Of a stretch of DNA of 64,000 nt, positions 46,277-58,418 are shown piece after piece. Source of the DNA: Zelopaecilomyces penicillatus. Its lineage: Eukaryota; Ascomycota; Sordariomycetes; Hypocreales; Pseudodiploosporaceae. Numbering within the stretch: position 1 is the first letter of the stretch; each line of letters begins with the position of its first letter. The notes under the pieces are model-generated. The model saw nothing but the letters and a program-made list of their open reading frames with translations, had not been told where the DNA came from and did no database searches. The translations under genes were made by a program, and so were the position numbers. The stretch is taken from the NCBI GenBank assembly GCA_005765155.1, contig VCCP01000005.1, positions 4,898,001 through 4,962,000 on the forward strand, in the 5' to 3' direction.

Positions 46277-47808
46277 ATGTGGCCAACTGCCATTATCACC
46301 AAAGACATGGTGCCCTTGAGTTTGTTTGGTCTTGGGCCCTGGGCTACCATACTACTCATCACTACTGCTTGGTACATCAGCTTGTGCTCTATGCTCAGGT
46401 TTCGCGGAATTAACAAGTTGCGCCGCCGTTTTCCTGACCGCGAGTCCTTTTCTCGCATGACCAATCAAGATGCGTATGAAATTCTACGGCAGTCGAGTCT
46501 TTATGAGTTTCCGACATTTTTTGAGACTTCTATCCATCTGGGTGGACTAAAGGTATTGTCATAGTACTCTGATACTGCAGCCTTGCGAGTAAATGCTAAG
46601 CTCTGCTGCTTACGTTTAGGCATATTGTATGGATAATATTGGAAAGCTTTTATACAACAGCAGTGACTTTGCAAAGCCAGCCCAGGCTACCAAAAGGTAA
46701 GTAGCAGATAAGGCTCAGTTCATCACACATCGATAAAGCATCAACATCACTAACAAATGATACTTGCTAGGCTGGAAGACAGCCAAATTCTCTTCAACTG
46801 GTGAGTTCTGCCTTACCCATATACACTCCTACACCATAAAACGAATCATCACTGACACCTCCCCAGCTTCTTTCGCTACCCCCCAGGCTCGAAACCACTC
46901 GCCGAGTCAGTCGCACGCATCAACTACCTCCACAACCCCTACATCAAAGCAGGAAAGATCCACAACCCAGATCTCCTTTACATTCTTGCCGGCTCGCTCA
47001 ACGCTCCTCTTCGCTTCATCCCCCTTTGCGAATGGCGACCGCTCGATGACGTAGAGATTGCTGCTCTGGGCACTTTATGGAAGTATATCGGCGAGATGCT
47101 GGAGATTGACTACCTCCCAGAGTTTGGCAAAGATCAATGGAGAGATGGTATTGAGTTTGTTGAGGATGTTAAGAAATGGACAGAAGGGTATGAGCGTGAA
47201 CACATGATTCCTTCGTCCGAGATTGGAAAGCTTGGGGATGCTCTTATGGATTTGCTCTTGTCGGCATATCCAAAGTTTGCGGCGCCGCTAATTCGGACAT
47301 TCTTTCTGGTTCTGATTGGTGAAAGAGTCAGACACGCTTTAAGGTGAATGGCAAGAAAATATCTTTCACATCACACAACTTCTGACATTATTTTAACATT
47401 AGATTTCCCGAACCTGGAGCTGGAGGCTCGCTTTTGGTATACAGCATCTTGGTGATCCGCAAACTTTGCCTACGCTACCTCGCTTTACCAAGAATGCAGC
47501 CGTTCCTCAACTTGTCTGACCCAGACCCTATTACCGGGCGGATTGATCACCACAACTTCGTCAAGGAGCCGTGGTACACTTCCGTAACGGTGTGGTCTCA
47601 ATGGAGCCCCACGGCGTTACTGCGGCGCGCATTGGGTCTCATGAATCCTGGCGATGGTGGTCCCGAATTAAAGCCAGAAGGCTTCCTGTTTGTGGATTTG
47701 GGGCCAAGAAGGACAGTGGGTAAAGGGGTGGAGGAGACATCTCGGCTGGCGGAAGTTGCCAATGGCAAAGTTTCTGCGCAGCGGTGTCCTTTTTCAGTTT
47801 CTATTTAA
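46277..47808 (+). CDS. ER-bound oxygenase, mpaB / rubber-oxygenase catalytic domain family (DUF2236)
   Basis: Exons 46277-46552, 46620-46696, 46771-46800, 46867-47343 and 47403-47808 give 421 residues, close to the length of mpaB. An N-terminal membrane segment (about 18-40) anchors it, followed by RRRFPDRESFSRMTNQDAYEI. The core contains ARINYLHNPYIKAGKI, LLYILA, EWRPLDDVEIAALGTLWKYIG, and near the end KEPWYTSVTVWSQW, all patterns of the fungal mpaB group. Family knowledge: MpaB oxidatively cleaves the farnesyl chain during mycophenolic acid synthesis, and relatives are haem-dependent rubber oxygenases. The third exon is only 30 nt. It is transcribed away from the terpene synthase-like gene and is the third member of the suggested terpenoid set. 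Its substrate is unknown. Confidence 0.87.
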
Positions 47809-49745
47809 TTTTAGGTGAGAACACGGAAGATGCGACTATTGTGGGAATGTCGCAGAGGGTGGTGGTTAACTATGAGGTGTCTACCGAAGCAGAGAGGATG
47901 TGATCTGTCAAAGATGAAGACGAAGAAATACCGTCAGTCAGTTCATAATTAAAGTTTGTCACATGTACAGTAACAAATCCCTAGCAATATAGGAATGCAA
48001 CCACCAATCGACGATGTGTCAAATCGATTGAGTGCTGCTATTAAGGATATGGGATTTCGCGAGTAAGACTTCAGTCACGTACACAATCCGGCCCCCTTTA
48101 GCCCTGTTTGTAGTTCCCCCATAAGTAGCTGACATGAAACACGGCACCTGTCATCAATTAGCGTACAGCTGGATTGTGTGGATTGGATAGTTGAAGTGAG
48201 CTGGGATGGCATTTTGGGGGTATTATCCCGGCGTTTCCCTCACTTCTCAACTTGGACAGAATAGAGCCATGGATGGCTACAGCAGGCTATCCATTGGGGA
48301 CTGCATACCCACGATCTCCAATGCGACCCGCTGCGAAGTGGTGGCTGCACAGAGAATTTGTCCATCGGCCACCAGACTGGTGGGAAATGGGAACCACATG
48401 GCCAAGAAGATTCGGCCGAGAGTCCAAGTCTAGAAGCGACAGGGAGGGGGGGGATCTCGTTTCACCTACCCGGGAAGATCTCCGCTTACAGTAAAAAACA
48501 GAGCAATCGGCCTGGATTGCCGAGTCCATTCGCCGAGAAACTCCACCGTGAGGAAGAAGGCTAATTACTCATTATCGGATATGGCCAGCCGTTATTTCAG
48601 AACTCCTCTATTGCAATGCACCCAAAGTCCATAGTTGACAGTTTTACTCTAAATGCCCTGACCTGCTTGTGTAAACCGGGGAGCCTCGCTCGGAGAAAAT
48701 TCAGCCAAGATCTACTGTACGTAGTATCTGCAAGCCATGCAGAGCATCATACTTTCCCCTCACCCCTCGTGGCGATTCCGTGGGGAAAGGAATCGTGGAG
48801 AAATTATCTGGGGGAATTAACTGTGTATGCCGCATGTCCCGGAGAAACTGACGGCCTCAATCCCCGGCCCGTTTGCGGGGAAGAGAGAGAGAGAGAGAGA
48901 GAGTCTTTGTGTCCTATTGTTGTTCGGTACGTGTTTGGGGTAAATCAAGGCTGGGTGAGACATGCATTTTCCTCAATCATACCCCCGAATGAAAAAAGAG
49001 GGTTTCTTTCTTTTCCAGCAAGTTGCCGGAATTAGACGTGGGCGGGTGGGGAATGACGATCGGAATAGGGAGGTGGGAAATGGCCGGACCTCGGGCTCCC
49101 GCTAAGAAAGCAGCATTGTTTCCCACACGGTAGACATGCTGCAATTGGACGATGGATGACTTGTATTATGGGTTCCTTGAGCATTGATATGTCATGTGGT
49201 TGAAGAAACCACATTGAGTGAGCACTAGGTCCGTCCTTGCCGCACAACGTAGCATACACACGTACAGTTGGTACCCAGTTCTTAGAGAGACACGTTTTCC
49301 CTTCACTACGGTGCTCCCACTCTTCTCAAGGTTCCATCTGTAGTGTTGATCTGCACCTGGTCTGTGTCCAGAGAAACCAGGAGGCTGAGCGGGATCGTCA
49401 TAATTCGGCCCGATGGGTATGGATGTGAATGGCAAAAAAGGGAGAAGATCGTGGAGATGGTAGCATCCCGATGTGAGCTTAATACTACTCTGTCTTGATA
49501 TAAAAGTAAATCGGCTCCCTGACATTCTCCCAACATGGAATATTCATTTTCTGAGTCGAATTGACGAGCAGCCCAAACTCAACAGGCTTGCTTTTTCTTC
49601 ACTACACGTAGTGGTGGTCAATCCCCACGCAATTGCTTTTTTTGGGAAGCTTTTAATTTCGATACGCCCAAAGGTTTGGGGGGTTCTTCAAATAGCCTGG
49701 CTGGTCCAATTTCTTCACATATTGCAATCTTCATAAACCCTCACG
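47809..49745. other. Gene-free spacer with GH55 promoter
   Basis: No gene is supported; open frames at 48206-49035 are short and overlap on both strands. A (GA)n repeat lies at about 48882-48902. Confidence 0.45.
49499..49506 (+). promoter_or_regulatory. TATA box of the GH55 gene
   Basis: The sequence GATATAAAAG lies about 240 bases before ATG 49746, a plausible distance with a long leader. Confidence 0.4.
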
Positions 49746-52371
49746 ATGCTGAGATCTCTGGTGGCCGCGGCCGCCATGTTCGGCGCCGTTTCGGCCTCGC
49801 CCACCGGCGTCCTTGATCGGGCCGCTTCAGACGTCGAGTCCTATGCCTCCAGTTTCTGGTACGCTGCCATGGATCACACCGGCCCATATCGAGGATACGC
49901 ACCACACGTCGATAGCGCGTCATCATACCCAGTGTTCAAGGCCGTCAAAGCTGGTGATGGAGGGTCGATTCAGGATGCTATCAACTCGGCGACGAATGGA
50001 AAGCAGCGGAATAGGGAATGGCTTGCGTCGCAGCCGAGAGTGGTTTATATTCCTCCTGGCACATATGAGATCAGCAAGACGATTAATATGCACACGGATA
50101 CTATCATCATGGGTGATGCTACTGATGTAAGATGATACATACTAAACACTCGCTTTGTATGTCCAATGCTGATCTAGATTTTGTTTAGCCTCCCGTTCTC
50201 AAAGCCGCTGCAGGATTCAACGGCAATGTTCTCTTCAATGGTAAGTTGCTCAATGCCTTGCAAGATACCTTGGATTTCATTGAGCTAACCAAAATCATCA
50301 CATAGGCCAAGATCCTACCACAGGAATCGCCGGAGAAATCTCATTCGCCGTTGGTCTAAAGAACATTATTCTTGATACTACAGCTGTCGCTGCTGGTAAG
50401 TTTTACTGGAAATATTACACCAGTTCAGCGAGCAAGTACTAAATTGAACCGACAGGCAAGGAATTCACTGCGCTCTACTGGGGAGTTGCTCAGGTCGCCC
50501 AGCTTCAAAACATCAAGATCAAGCTCGCCCCAGCTTCCAACGGCAATGGCCACTCTGGTATCAAACTCGGACGTGGCTCAACCCTCGGCCTTGCTGATAT
50601 CCGCATTGAAAACGGCCAGGTTAGCTCACCTTCTCTCAGGCCACTTCTACCTAGTGGTTTTCTTTTGCAAGTCGGAACAATGCTAATATGCTGATTTTGG
50701 TAACCTTTAGAACGGCATTTGGCACAACGGACACCAACAAGCTCTCTACAAGAGCGTCTACTTTTACAAGAACAAAGTCGGTATGCTTGTCAGCGGCGGC
50801 AACACCGTCACCATCCTAGCTCCTACGTTTGACTCAGTCGGCACTGCGGTCAAGAACACCGGCGGCAGTCCCTTCATTGGCATCATCGACGCCAAGTCGA
50901 TCAACTCTGGAGTGACCTTTGAGAGCTCGGTTTCCCCCTCTGTTCTCATCGACAACTTGGACAAGGACACCGACTCCAACATTGTCCAACTGCCTAGCGG
51001 AACTGCTCTGGGACCTGCTCGTCACGTCGACACTTTCACCTATGGCAACACTGTGGGAAGCAATCCCATCTACGGCCCAACCAAGTCTGCTGTGAAACGC
51101 AATGGGGCTATCGCACCGGGTGGTCGCATTCCTGTGCTTGCGGCGCCTAATTATGCGGATAAGATTGTTGGAGACTTCATCAACATAAAGGATCCTAAGC
51201 AGAACGGCGGACAGACCATCAAGGGCGATGCTTCTGTTGATGAAGCCGCTGCCTTGAACAAAGTCCTGCAGTATGCCGCGCAGCAGCAGAAGATTGCTTA
51301 TTTCCCCTTTGGTGATTACCGTGTGGAGTCGACTTTGCTCATCCCCGTCGGCTCTCGCATCGTTGGAGAAGCTTGGTCTACGATTTCCGGTGCTGGCAAG
51401 TTCTTCAAGGATAGCTCGAACCCCAAGCCTATTGTCCAGGTTGGTAACGATGGAGATGTCGGCGTTGCGCAAATCCAGGATATGCGATTCACGGTGGCCG
51501 ATGTGCTTCCCGGTGCCATCATCGTCCAGTTCAACGCAGCCGGAAACGCTCCCGGAGACGTCGCCTTATGGAACTCGGTCATTACCGTCGGCGGAACCCG
51601 AGGCGCTACCGCCTTGACCGATGCTTGCCATGATGCTAAAAACCCCTGCCAGGGTGCGTTCCTCGGTATGCACTTCACCAAATCCTCGTCCGCTTATGTC
51701 GAGAACGTGTGGAACTGGGTTGCCGACCACGTCACGGAGGAGTTTGACGGCGGCTCTAGCATCGCAGGTAAAGCTGGCGCTCTCGTTGAAAGCACAAAGG
51801 GTACCTGGCTCCATGCTCTCGGCAGCGAGCATTGGTGGTTGTATCAATTGAACCTTCGCTCAGCCAGCAATGTTGTCGTGTCGATGCTGCAGACGGAAAC
51901 CAACTACGAGCAAGGTGATAATGCCCAGTCCGTTGTTCCCGCGCCGTGGAAGCCGGATGTCGGCCGCTGGGGCGATCCTGATTTCTCGTGGTGTGCTGGA
52001 GGTAACAAAAGATGCCGCATGGGATTCTCCAACTTTATCCAGGGCGGTTCCGATATTTACTACTACGGATCAGCATCATGGGCCTTTTTCAGCGGCCCGG
52101 GATATCAGGGATGCTTTGGACCACTGCAATGCCAAGGTACGTAAACACAATCATGACTTGACGATAGAAAGAGGACTTGAGACTAACACACGCAATTTTA
52201 GAATACATCCACTGGGTCCACGAGACTCCTGAGAACCTCCAGCTTTACGGCATGTGCTCCAAGGATACTCGCGTTGCTCTTCGTCTTGGCGACGGCACCG
52301 ATATTCTAGCCAAGGATGGATTCTCCGGTGGCTGGAACCCGGGTGCTGATATTGGTCGTTATACTCCTTAA
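49746..52371 (+). CDS. Secreted GH55 exo-beta-1,3-glucanase
   Basis: Exons 49746-50126, 50189-50240, 50306-50395, 50456-50619, 50711-52136 and 52202-52371 give 760 residues, normal for GH55. A signal peptide (about 1-18, ending SAS) precedes two pectate-lyase-like right-handed beta-helix repeats. The first begins at SSYPVFKAVKAGDGG with VVYIPPGTYEISKTI, the second at YADKIVGDFINIKD with IAYFPFGDYRVESTLLIP. Conserved later parts include HFTKSSSAYVENVWNWVADH and GSEHWWLYQLNL. Family knowledge: GH55 enzymes release glucose or gentiobiose from the ends of beta-1,3-glucan and act outside the cell in wall turnover, nutrition or attack on other fungi. The phases of all five introns agree and the conserved C-terminus (GFSGGWNPGADI) is complete. 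Codon use is strongly C-ending, as for a highly expressed secreted enzyme. Confidence 0.95.
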
Positions 52372-52658
52372 TTTTTGGGATATTTTTTGTCTGCTTTAAC
52401 TGTAATTATTATTCTCGAGGACATAAATTTGACTCGTGCAACATTAGCGTCATAGTAAATATTATCCGATGACATTAATTTTGGTTGATTAAGTGATTGC
52501 GATTTAAGTGTGATGACTGGAGAGGCTTGGGTGAAGTGGAAGCACGGTGACTCAACTGTACAGGCAACTCCTCAGATTCTCTTAACTGGCTTCTTCAAAC
52601 TGCATGTTCCTCAACCAAATCTCTTTACATATAGGTCTCAAAACAATTAACGTCCGGC

Positions 52659-55375
52659 CTAGTAAATAGCGCTTCGGCAAGCAACATTTGTTGTATTATT
52701 ACGCACAATCCGCGTGATTTTCCGCTTCTGTTCGCTGTTTGCCGTATCTGAACCGTGAAAAACTTGGCGTCCCGGCCGTCCCCGATTCTTTCTTACTCTC
52801 CTCAGGCTTCTTTCCCTGCGAATAGCAGCAGAATAGTGACTTTTCGTCGAAGATGCCATCTTGTCTATCACTTCGCCGCCCGTTTTCCCCCATGATTTCC
52901 ACCTTTCTCCAGGGATGTTGGTTCCAAAGAGCATGAGGCCAGCAATGATATAGGTGGCCACGGAAAGTCCCGCAAAGATGATCCAAAATCTCTTCCGCAT
53001 ATTCTCATCATCATCTTTATTATCAGAAGAAGAATTGGTCTTGGTGGGAGTGTCGTTGGCTGAAGGCGAATTGAACAGGCTGTTACTAAAAAAGGTCTAT
53101 ACGTGTCCATTAGTATTTTATCCGTTATGTCGACGAACTTCATGTCAATTAGCTTACCGCAACAAAGGTTGGCGGCAAAAAGAGAATCGTGAAGAACGTA
53201 AAGACGAAAAGATATTTGTTCAAAGCTCTGCTCTTTTGGGCTTCCGTGACGGACTGGACATTGAACAGCTGTGATAATTAATGTAAGCCATCGAGTTCTG
53301 TGATCTAAACATGTTACATGACACTTCACTCACCCCATCTTGTAGGCTCTTGACCTCACTCCTCGTTCGCTCCAGTTTTGCCAAGACTTTTTCCGCAGCA
53401 TCATTTTGTCGTTTTACAACAATGTTCCAATTGTAGGCCATAAGTCTTTGCGTTTCTTGTGCATGCAGTTGCCGGTATCCGAGGATATCTTGCGTTACAA
53501 ACATCATCTGGAAATGAACAGCAAGTGTGTCGAGGGATTGTGGCGCCGCTCTGACCGAGTCAATTAACAAACCTAGTGTGTGCAATACTTTAAAGTAAAG
53601 CACTGATATATCGGATTTAGTTTGGAGTACAAGCTTATTTAGTCGATTATTGTTCTTCAAAACATCAACCTTTGAACATCCGTTAGAAATAGTTTCTTGA
53701 TAGTTTTGCCTGCCTCCCCCTACTCGGAATTAAAAATATGTGGCTGTTGCCCATCTTTCTACTTACCTTAATATAGATTATTTTATCAATCTCAGCTATC
53801 GTTTCGTTCCAATCTAGTTCCCAGTTGTCTATGAAACTGCATAGTTGCAGCTGAAAGACGGAGACACCAGAGTATAAGCCCGCGGGCAAAACGCCATATT
53901 TTGTCCAGGGATTGGCCTCGTTCGAGATGGAATAGTATTTAAACATACTGTTATTTCCTTGGATTTCATTATGACAATCAATAAGCGAGAGAAGTGTAAA
54001 ATATCCGCAGGGATGCCCCAGAGGGAGGAAATTGAGCACAGCCGAATACCGCCTTTCCGCCAGATGAATAATCTCGTCGCCGTAGAATCCTTTTATCTGT
54101 AGGGACTCTCTCTGACATTGAAGCCCGTCGGAAAAATCCGCTTCGGATGCACGACCATCGGTTATGACATCAAAAGATTGCATGTTATGGATCAATATTC
54201 CAAAGTAGTACACATCGCTAGAGCGATTGGGTAGCGAGAGTAATTCCTCGAAAGTCTCGAAATAACCCTTGGCACATCTATCATATGCAAGTAGCTCCCG
54301 CCATTCCGAAATATGATTATACAGAAACCATGTGTCTCCATCTCCATCCGCCAGTCCGAGTGTGCTCTGTGAAAGGCAAATAATTGTTGCAATGGTATCG
54401 AAATCAATAAAACCGGGAAATGATAAGATGGAAATTTCGCTAGAAGAATTGAGTCAACATATCTTTTAAACCATTAAGATGCTTAATAGGAGCCCTCACG
54501 TAACAATACCGGAAAAAGATGACTGGGCCGAGGTCCCATTCAGCAAGGAATCCTAGCAATGCAATGTTAGTCTAAACATAAGCATACCAACTTGAGATGG
54601 TATTGGTTTAGAGAGATACACTTACAGACTCTGGCCACAAAGCTCCATTTTTGAAGGGGTCCCATATTAAAGGACCTGGCACTCGGATACGGATATCTAT
54701 TTTCGGACTCCATTTCCATTCTTTGGGCCACCAACCGGAGTCTTCCCAGTTTAATATGCGACGTTTCAGCGTTTCCCTGTTGGCCAAAAATTGGTCACTC
54801 CAGGGCGGCCCGTACGAGGGAGACTCTTGTACCCATCTGCGAAATACCTCACGGGCCCTCAGTATATTTGGCTTGCGTGAAACGAATTCGCCTGATCGGT
54901 TTCGTGAATTTTCTGTGTCGAATTTACTCCAAAAATCAGAGTACCCGTTTGGTGCTAACGTGTCTAGGAATTTCCTTCCTAAAGTCCCGCAAACTTGCAG
55001 CTCATCCTTCCAGTAACGGTTTGCCCAAGCATCCTCCCCATTTGACCATAGATCTTGGGCAATACTGCTAATATCGTGGTTGGGGTCATTGCGTTGAATT
55101 AACAAGGTTTCTATGCGCTGTTGGCCATCTCTGATTTGCTTCATGGCTTCAAGCATTTCGGAGTACATGGTTAAGAGCTCAGTCGTAGGGACATGGCATG
55201 TTCCTGGGCCGCGTGCCATTCCAGTATTGTCCCCGCCTGTTTGGAAGTCGGCATTGTCGCCTTTTGGCGCTTTGGAATTTTCTGAGTCTAAAGAACTGGG
55301 CATCGTGGATTGTTGAGCGGATTGTGGATCAGAGAGAGATTGCGAATGAGGACAGTAATTTGACATGGGGTCCAT
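52659..55375 (-). CDS. CorA-like two-helix membrane protein of a fungal-specific family
   Basis: Six exons in transcription order: 55375-54626, 54552-54500, 54439-53767, 53669-53334, 53268-53158, 53096-52659, giving 786 residues. The N-terminal ~90 residues are Ser/Asn-rich. The middle is soluble with no named domain (for example GYFETFEELLSLPN). A long helical stretch (KLERTRSEVKSLQDG, then SVTEAQKSRALNKYL) leads into two membrane helices, FTFFTILFLPPTFVA (about 622-641) and IIFAGLSVATYIIAGLMLF (about 679-698). This end architecture is that of CorA-type proteins common in filamentous fungi, but no GMN motif is seen after helix 1, so ion transport is doubtful. A disordered, basic tail follows. 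The start is the first in-frame ATG. The gene is more AT-rich than the neighbouring GH55 gene. Confidence 0.78.
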
Positions 55376-55993
55376 GTTCAGCGCATTCGAGTTGTGTGTT
55401 TGTAGTGGTATCAGCAAATACTAGTCTCGAACAAAAGGGCTTTCATCCAGCTTTCACAGTGTCACTACCGCTGCCAATGTATGGCACGAAGGCGGCATTC
55501 AAACCGAGGCGGGGTGCCCGGTCTTCTTATTGCAGTTGGGCAGCCAAGGCAGAATTCTTCAATTGTCCTGCAGATGAGTAGAAAGGTAGGTTCAAATGTG
55601 TGTGGGCCAATGGATGGCCAGGACCAACAGCCAAGCCACCGTAGGGTTGCATTCTGTAAGATCAATTTGTCTCCTCATCATGGCGGTTAACAAACCAACA
55701 AACTGTCCAGGGCGGTTTGCGATCTTCATCCCTCTAATTGTGAGAAAAGACCCAATCTCCCTGCATCTACTTGATTATGACCTAACAGGGTAATAGGAAT
55801 GGATTAAAATGTAGTATCTCCATCGGAAGGTATTGGTAGTCGAGACCGAAAATGCAGCCAAAGCCAGACGAACCAGATTGGTATTTGTATAGAAACTTGA
55901 CAAGATGTCATTCCCACTAATCTCTCTAGCTTCACGGGCTTGAGTGCAAGATCTCTTAGCTAGGGCTTAAAGCGACACCGTACTACTGTCGTA
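55376..55993. other. Spacer with promoter of the CorA-like gene
   Basis: No supported gene. The sequence directly upstream of 55375 is open in frame but contains no ATG. Confidence 0.45.
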
Positions 55994-58418
55994 TCAAGCA
56001 ATCAATTCTTTTAATGGCCGGCAATGAGTGCCTGTTATTTCGAGAGTTGAATGACTTCCATCCCACGGTTCAACATGATCAGAATATGCATCAAACCACC
56101 AAGCAAGATACTACAAAAAGTAATTACTTAGCACAAAAAGTATATATGAAAAAAACTAAAAAATTCACTATTTCTAGAGGGGGTTTACTTACCTTGTCAG
56201 CATATGCATGCCAGACGAAGGAACTGCCGCCTACTGGCCTAGATCCGACGCTAATGTCATCAATATAGGTAGATTTGTAGAGATTGATCGAATAATGAAA
56301 CGTTAGCGAATCCAGAGAATTTTCGAAATTCTCATCGTAAATGTCGATGACGTTTCTGTCCCCAAGGTTGTCAGAAGGGTCCCACTGGCCCAGACTCTCA
56401 ACCAGACCCTCCTTATGGTGGATGCATAAGCCCACCACCCGGGCGTCAACCCTCCGTATTTGAAGTTTGGTTGCGTTCTCAAGGCTGGCTGTGGTCACGA
56501 ATGTGCTTCCACCAAGGAATGCGTAGCTTCTATGGGATGCCATTCCAGTACTGTTGGCTCGTTCAAACATAGGCCATCGTTGGAAATTCGAAACTGGAAC
56601 TGAAATGGGATATGCAGGCGAGGAAGCATGAGAATTCTCTATTGGTCCCGCCCGTCTGGTGCCAATGCTCAAGATTTGCGTATGATGCCGTGCCAACGTG
56701 TCGATGATGATCCCAGTTATAACGCCTTGGTCATCTGGCACGGCAGCTGACCACCCTGTACACTCATCGTTCCTTGCACAAATGGGGCCAAAGAAAGCGC
56801 TCCGGTCATAGCTCGTTTTAATCTTAAATATCGTCAGTATGTACAAAGTAAGAAATGGCAAAGGTAGCCGCGACTTACAAGCAGATGTGGTCCAGTTCGG
56901 CCATTGTATAAATAGGTCCTGAAGCTGAAACACATAAAGGTTATACGCTCTTTGGCATGGAGATGAAAATAATGCGCACTTCCATATCGTGTACCAGCCA
57001 TGTGGTCAGACTTTCCGTGGACGACAATACCATGTATGGCCTTCACATTGCAATATACCGTCAAGCCTGTGGCATATATACCTCCCTCATAAAGGGGGAG
57101 GTATTGACAAGCACGCCAGCCAGGATAATGTAGAACCAGGCCCGGGTACAGGCCAATGTCAACGATTCGGAACTCGTCTCGATCCAAAGGCTCGTCAAGA
57201 ACACTGCAATTTGCGCTGCGGATTTTCCACAGGGTATTTATAGGCCATGAACTACTTCTCTTGAGACAGGGCTCAGTAAAGCTGAGTTGGATTACTTTGA
57301 GATCCTGGCGTGCTGTTAGTGCGTGCTGTGTCAAAGATGAACGTCGAGATATGCTCACGTCCTGAACGACTCGTAAAAGGTTCAGATCTGTACCGTAGGT
57401 GCAGCCATACCAGCCCATGCTAGAGTCGCCGAGCCAAGAAGAGGTGGACCCATCGTCATAAAGTAGTCTAGCAGCTCGAAGGCCGTATACTCCTAAAACA
57501 AAGCCAATCCCCCGAAGTGCGTTTCGTCTGACTGGGATTCTGGCCTTCAAGGTGTTTTCCTCGGCATTGTCAGTGATTTCAATTCGATGTATACAAGGTT
57601 GAGAGAAAATGTATGTTATTGTTGCAAAAAGCCACCAGTCTTTGCCGCCATCTTCCAGGACCAAATTGTCCATCATCCTAGCGGAAACCAATCCTCGATC
57701 CGCACAGCCTAGGAATAACCTGGCAGTTCGACAAGCCGACAGCAGCATGTAAGACAAACTGTCTGTGACATGCTGTAGTACATTGAGATGTAATTCTGGC
57801 GGGAGATGGCTATACACTAGGCGAAGAGCATTGCTAATTTCACTTTCACCAGATACACCAGGATTAGTAAAGATATCCCAATCTAGGGCTCTTTGGGTGT
57901 CCACGAGGCTTTCTTCTAGGACTGGCTGCAATTGCAGTGACATTTTGTATAGAATACTGCTGGATATTTCTCCATATTGAGCTTGTACAGCCTTCCAGCA
58001 ACACTGATGAACATAGAAGAGCGGTTTGGTGGCGTCAATCCCGCGATAAGCTTTTTGACGGGGCATTTGCTCGTGAATGAAAACAACACGAGCTTCTCCC
58101 TGTAAATTTTTGAGAACCAGGGCAGGTTTTTTCGCGCCACCTAAAACGCCGTCGCGTTCTAGTTTGGCCCTCATGGTATGGATTTGTACCGAGGCGTCAT
58201 GCTCATCCGCCAGGTTGAAGACTGTGTCATGGTCTCACCAGTCAGCTCAATTGTATGCATTAAAGACTACTCGGGGCTTACCTACAGCAGAGCATTTTGA
58301 ATTCCCATCGCCTGTGTTTGACAACAGCTGGCGAGTCCTGTTCCCTGTGGATTACACAACGACAGAGGATGCAGTAATGCTGAACGGTAAGATGCAGCTG
58401 TACCGCCTCAGCTGCCAT
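55994..58418 (-). CDS. F-box-like protein of unknown fungal family
   Basis: Five exons in transcription order: 58418-58286, 58221-57359, 57304-56879, 56822-56193, 56110-55994, giving 722 residues; every junction keeps the frame. The first exon has a CxxC-containing start (HYCILCRCVIH). The second has FFNLADEHDASVQIHT, then HQCCW and an F-box-like motif LPPELHLNVLQHV with SACRTARLF at about 184-215. The second half has repeated tryptophan/glycine patterns (for example YDRSAFFGPICARNDECTGW, trimmed to TGWSAAVPDDQG) that recall a carbohydrate-binding-like beta fold, but I do not recognise a named domain. The last exon ends CRPLKELIA. If the F-box is real it would be an SCF substrate receptor. 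It is in the same direction as the CorA-like gene, about 600 bases upstream of it. The donor of exon 1 (GTAGGT rather than the GTAAGC four bases later) was chosen to keep the frame. Confidence 0.68.
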
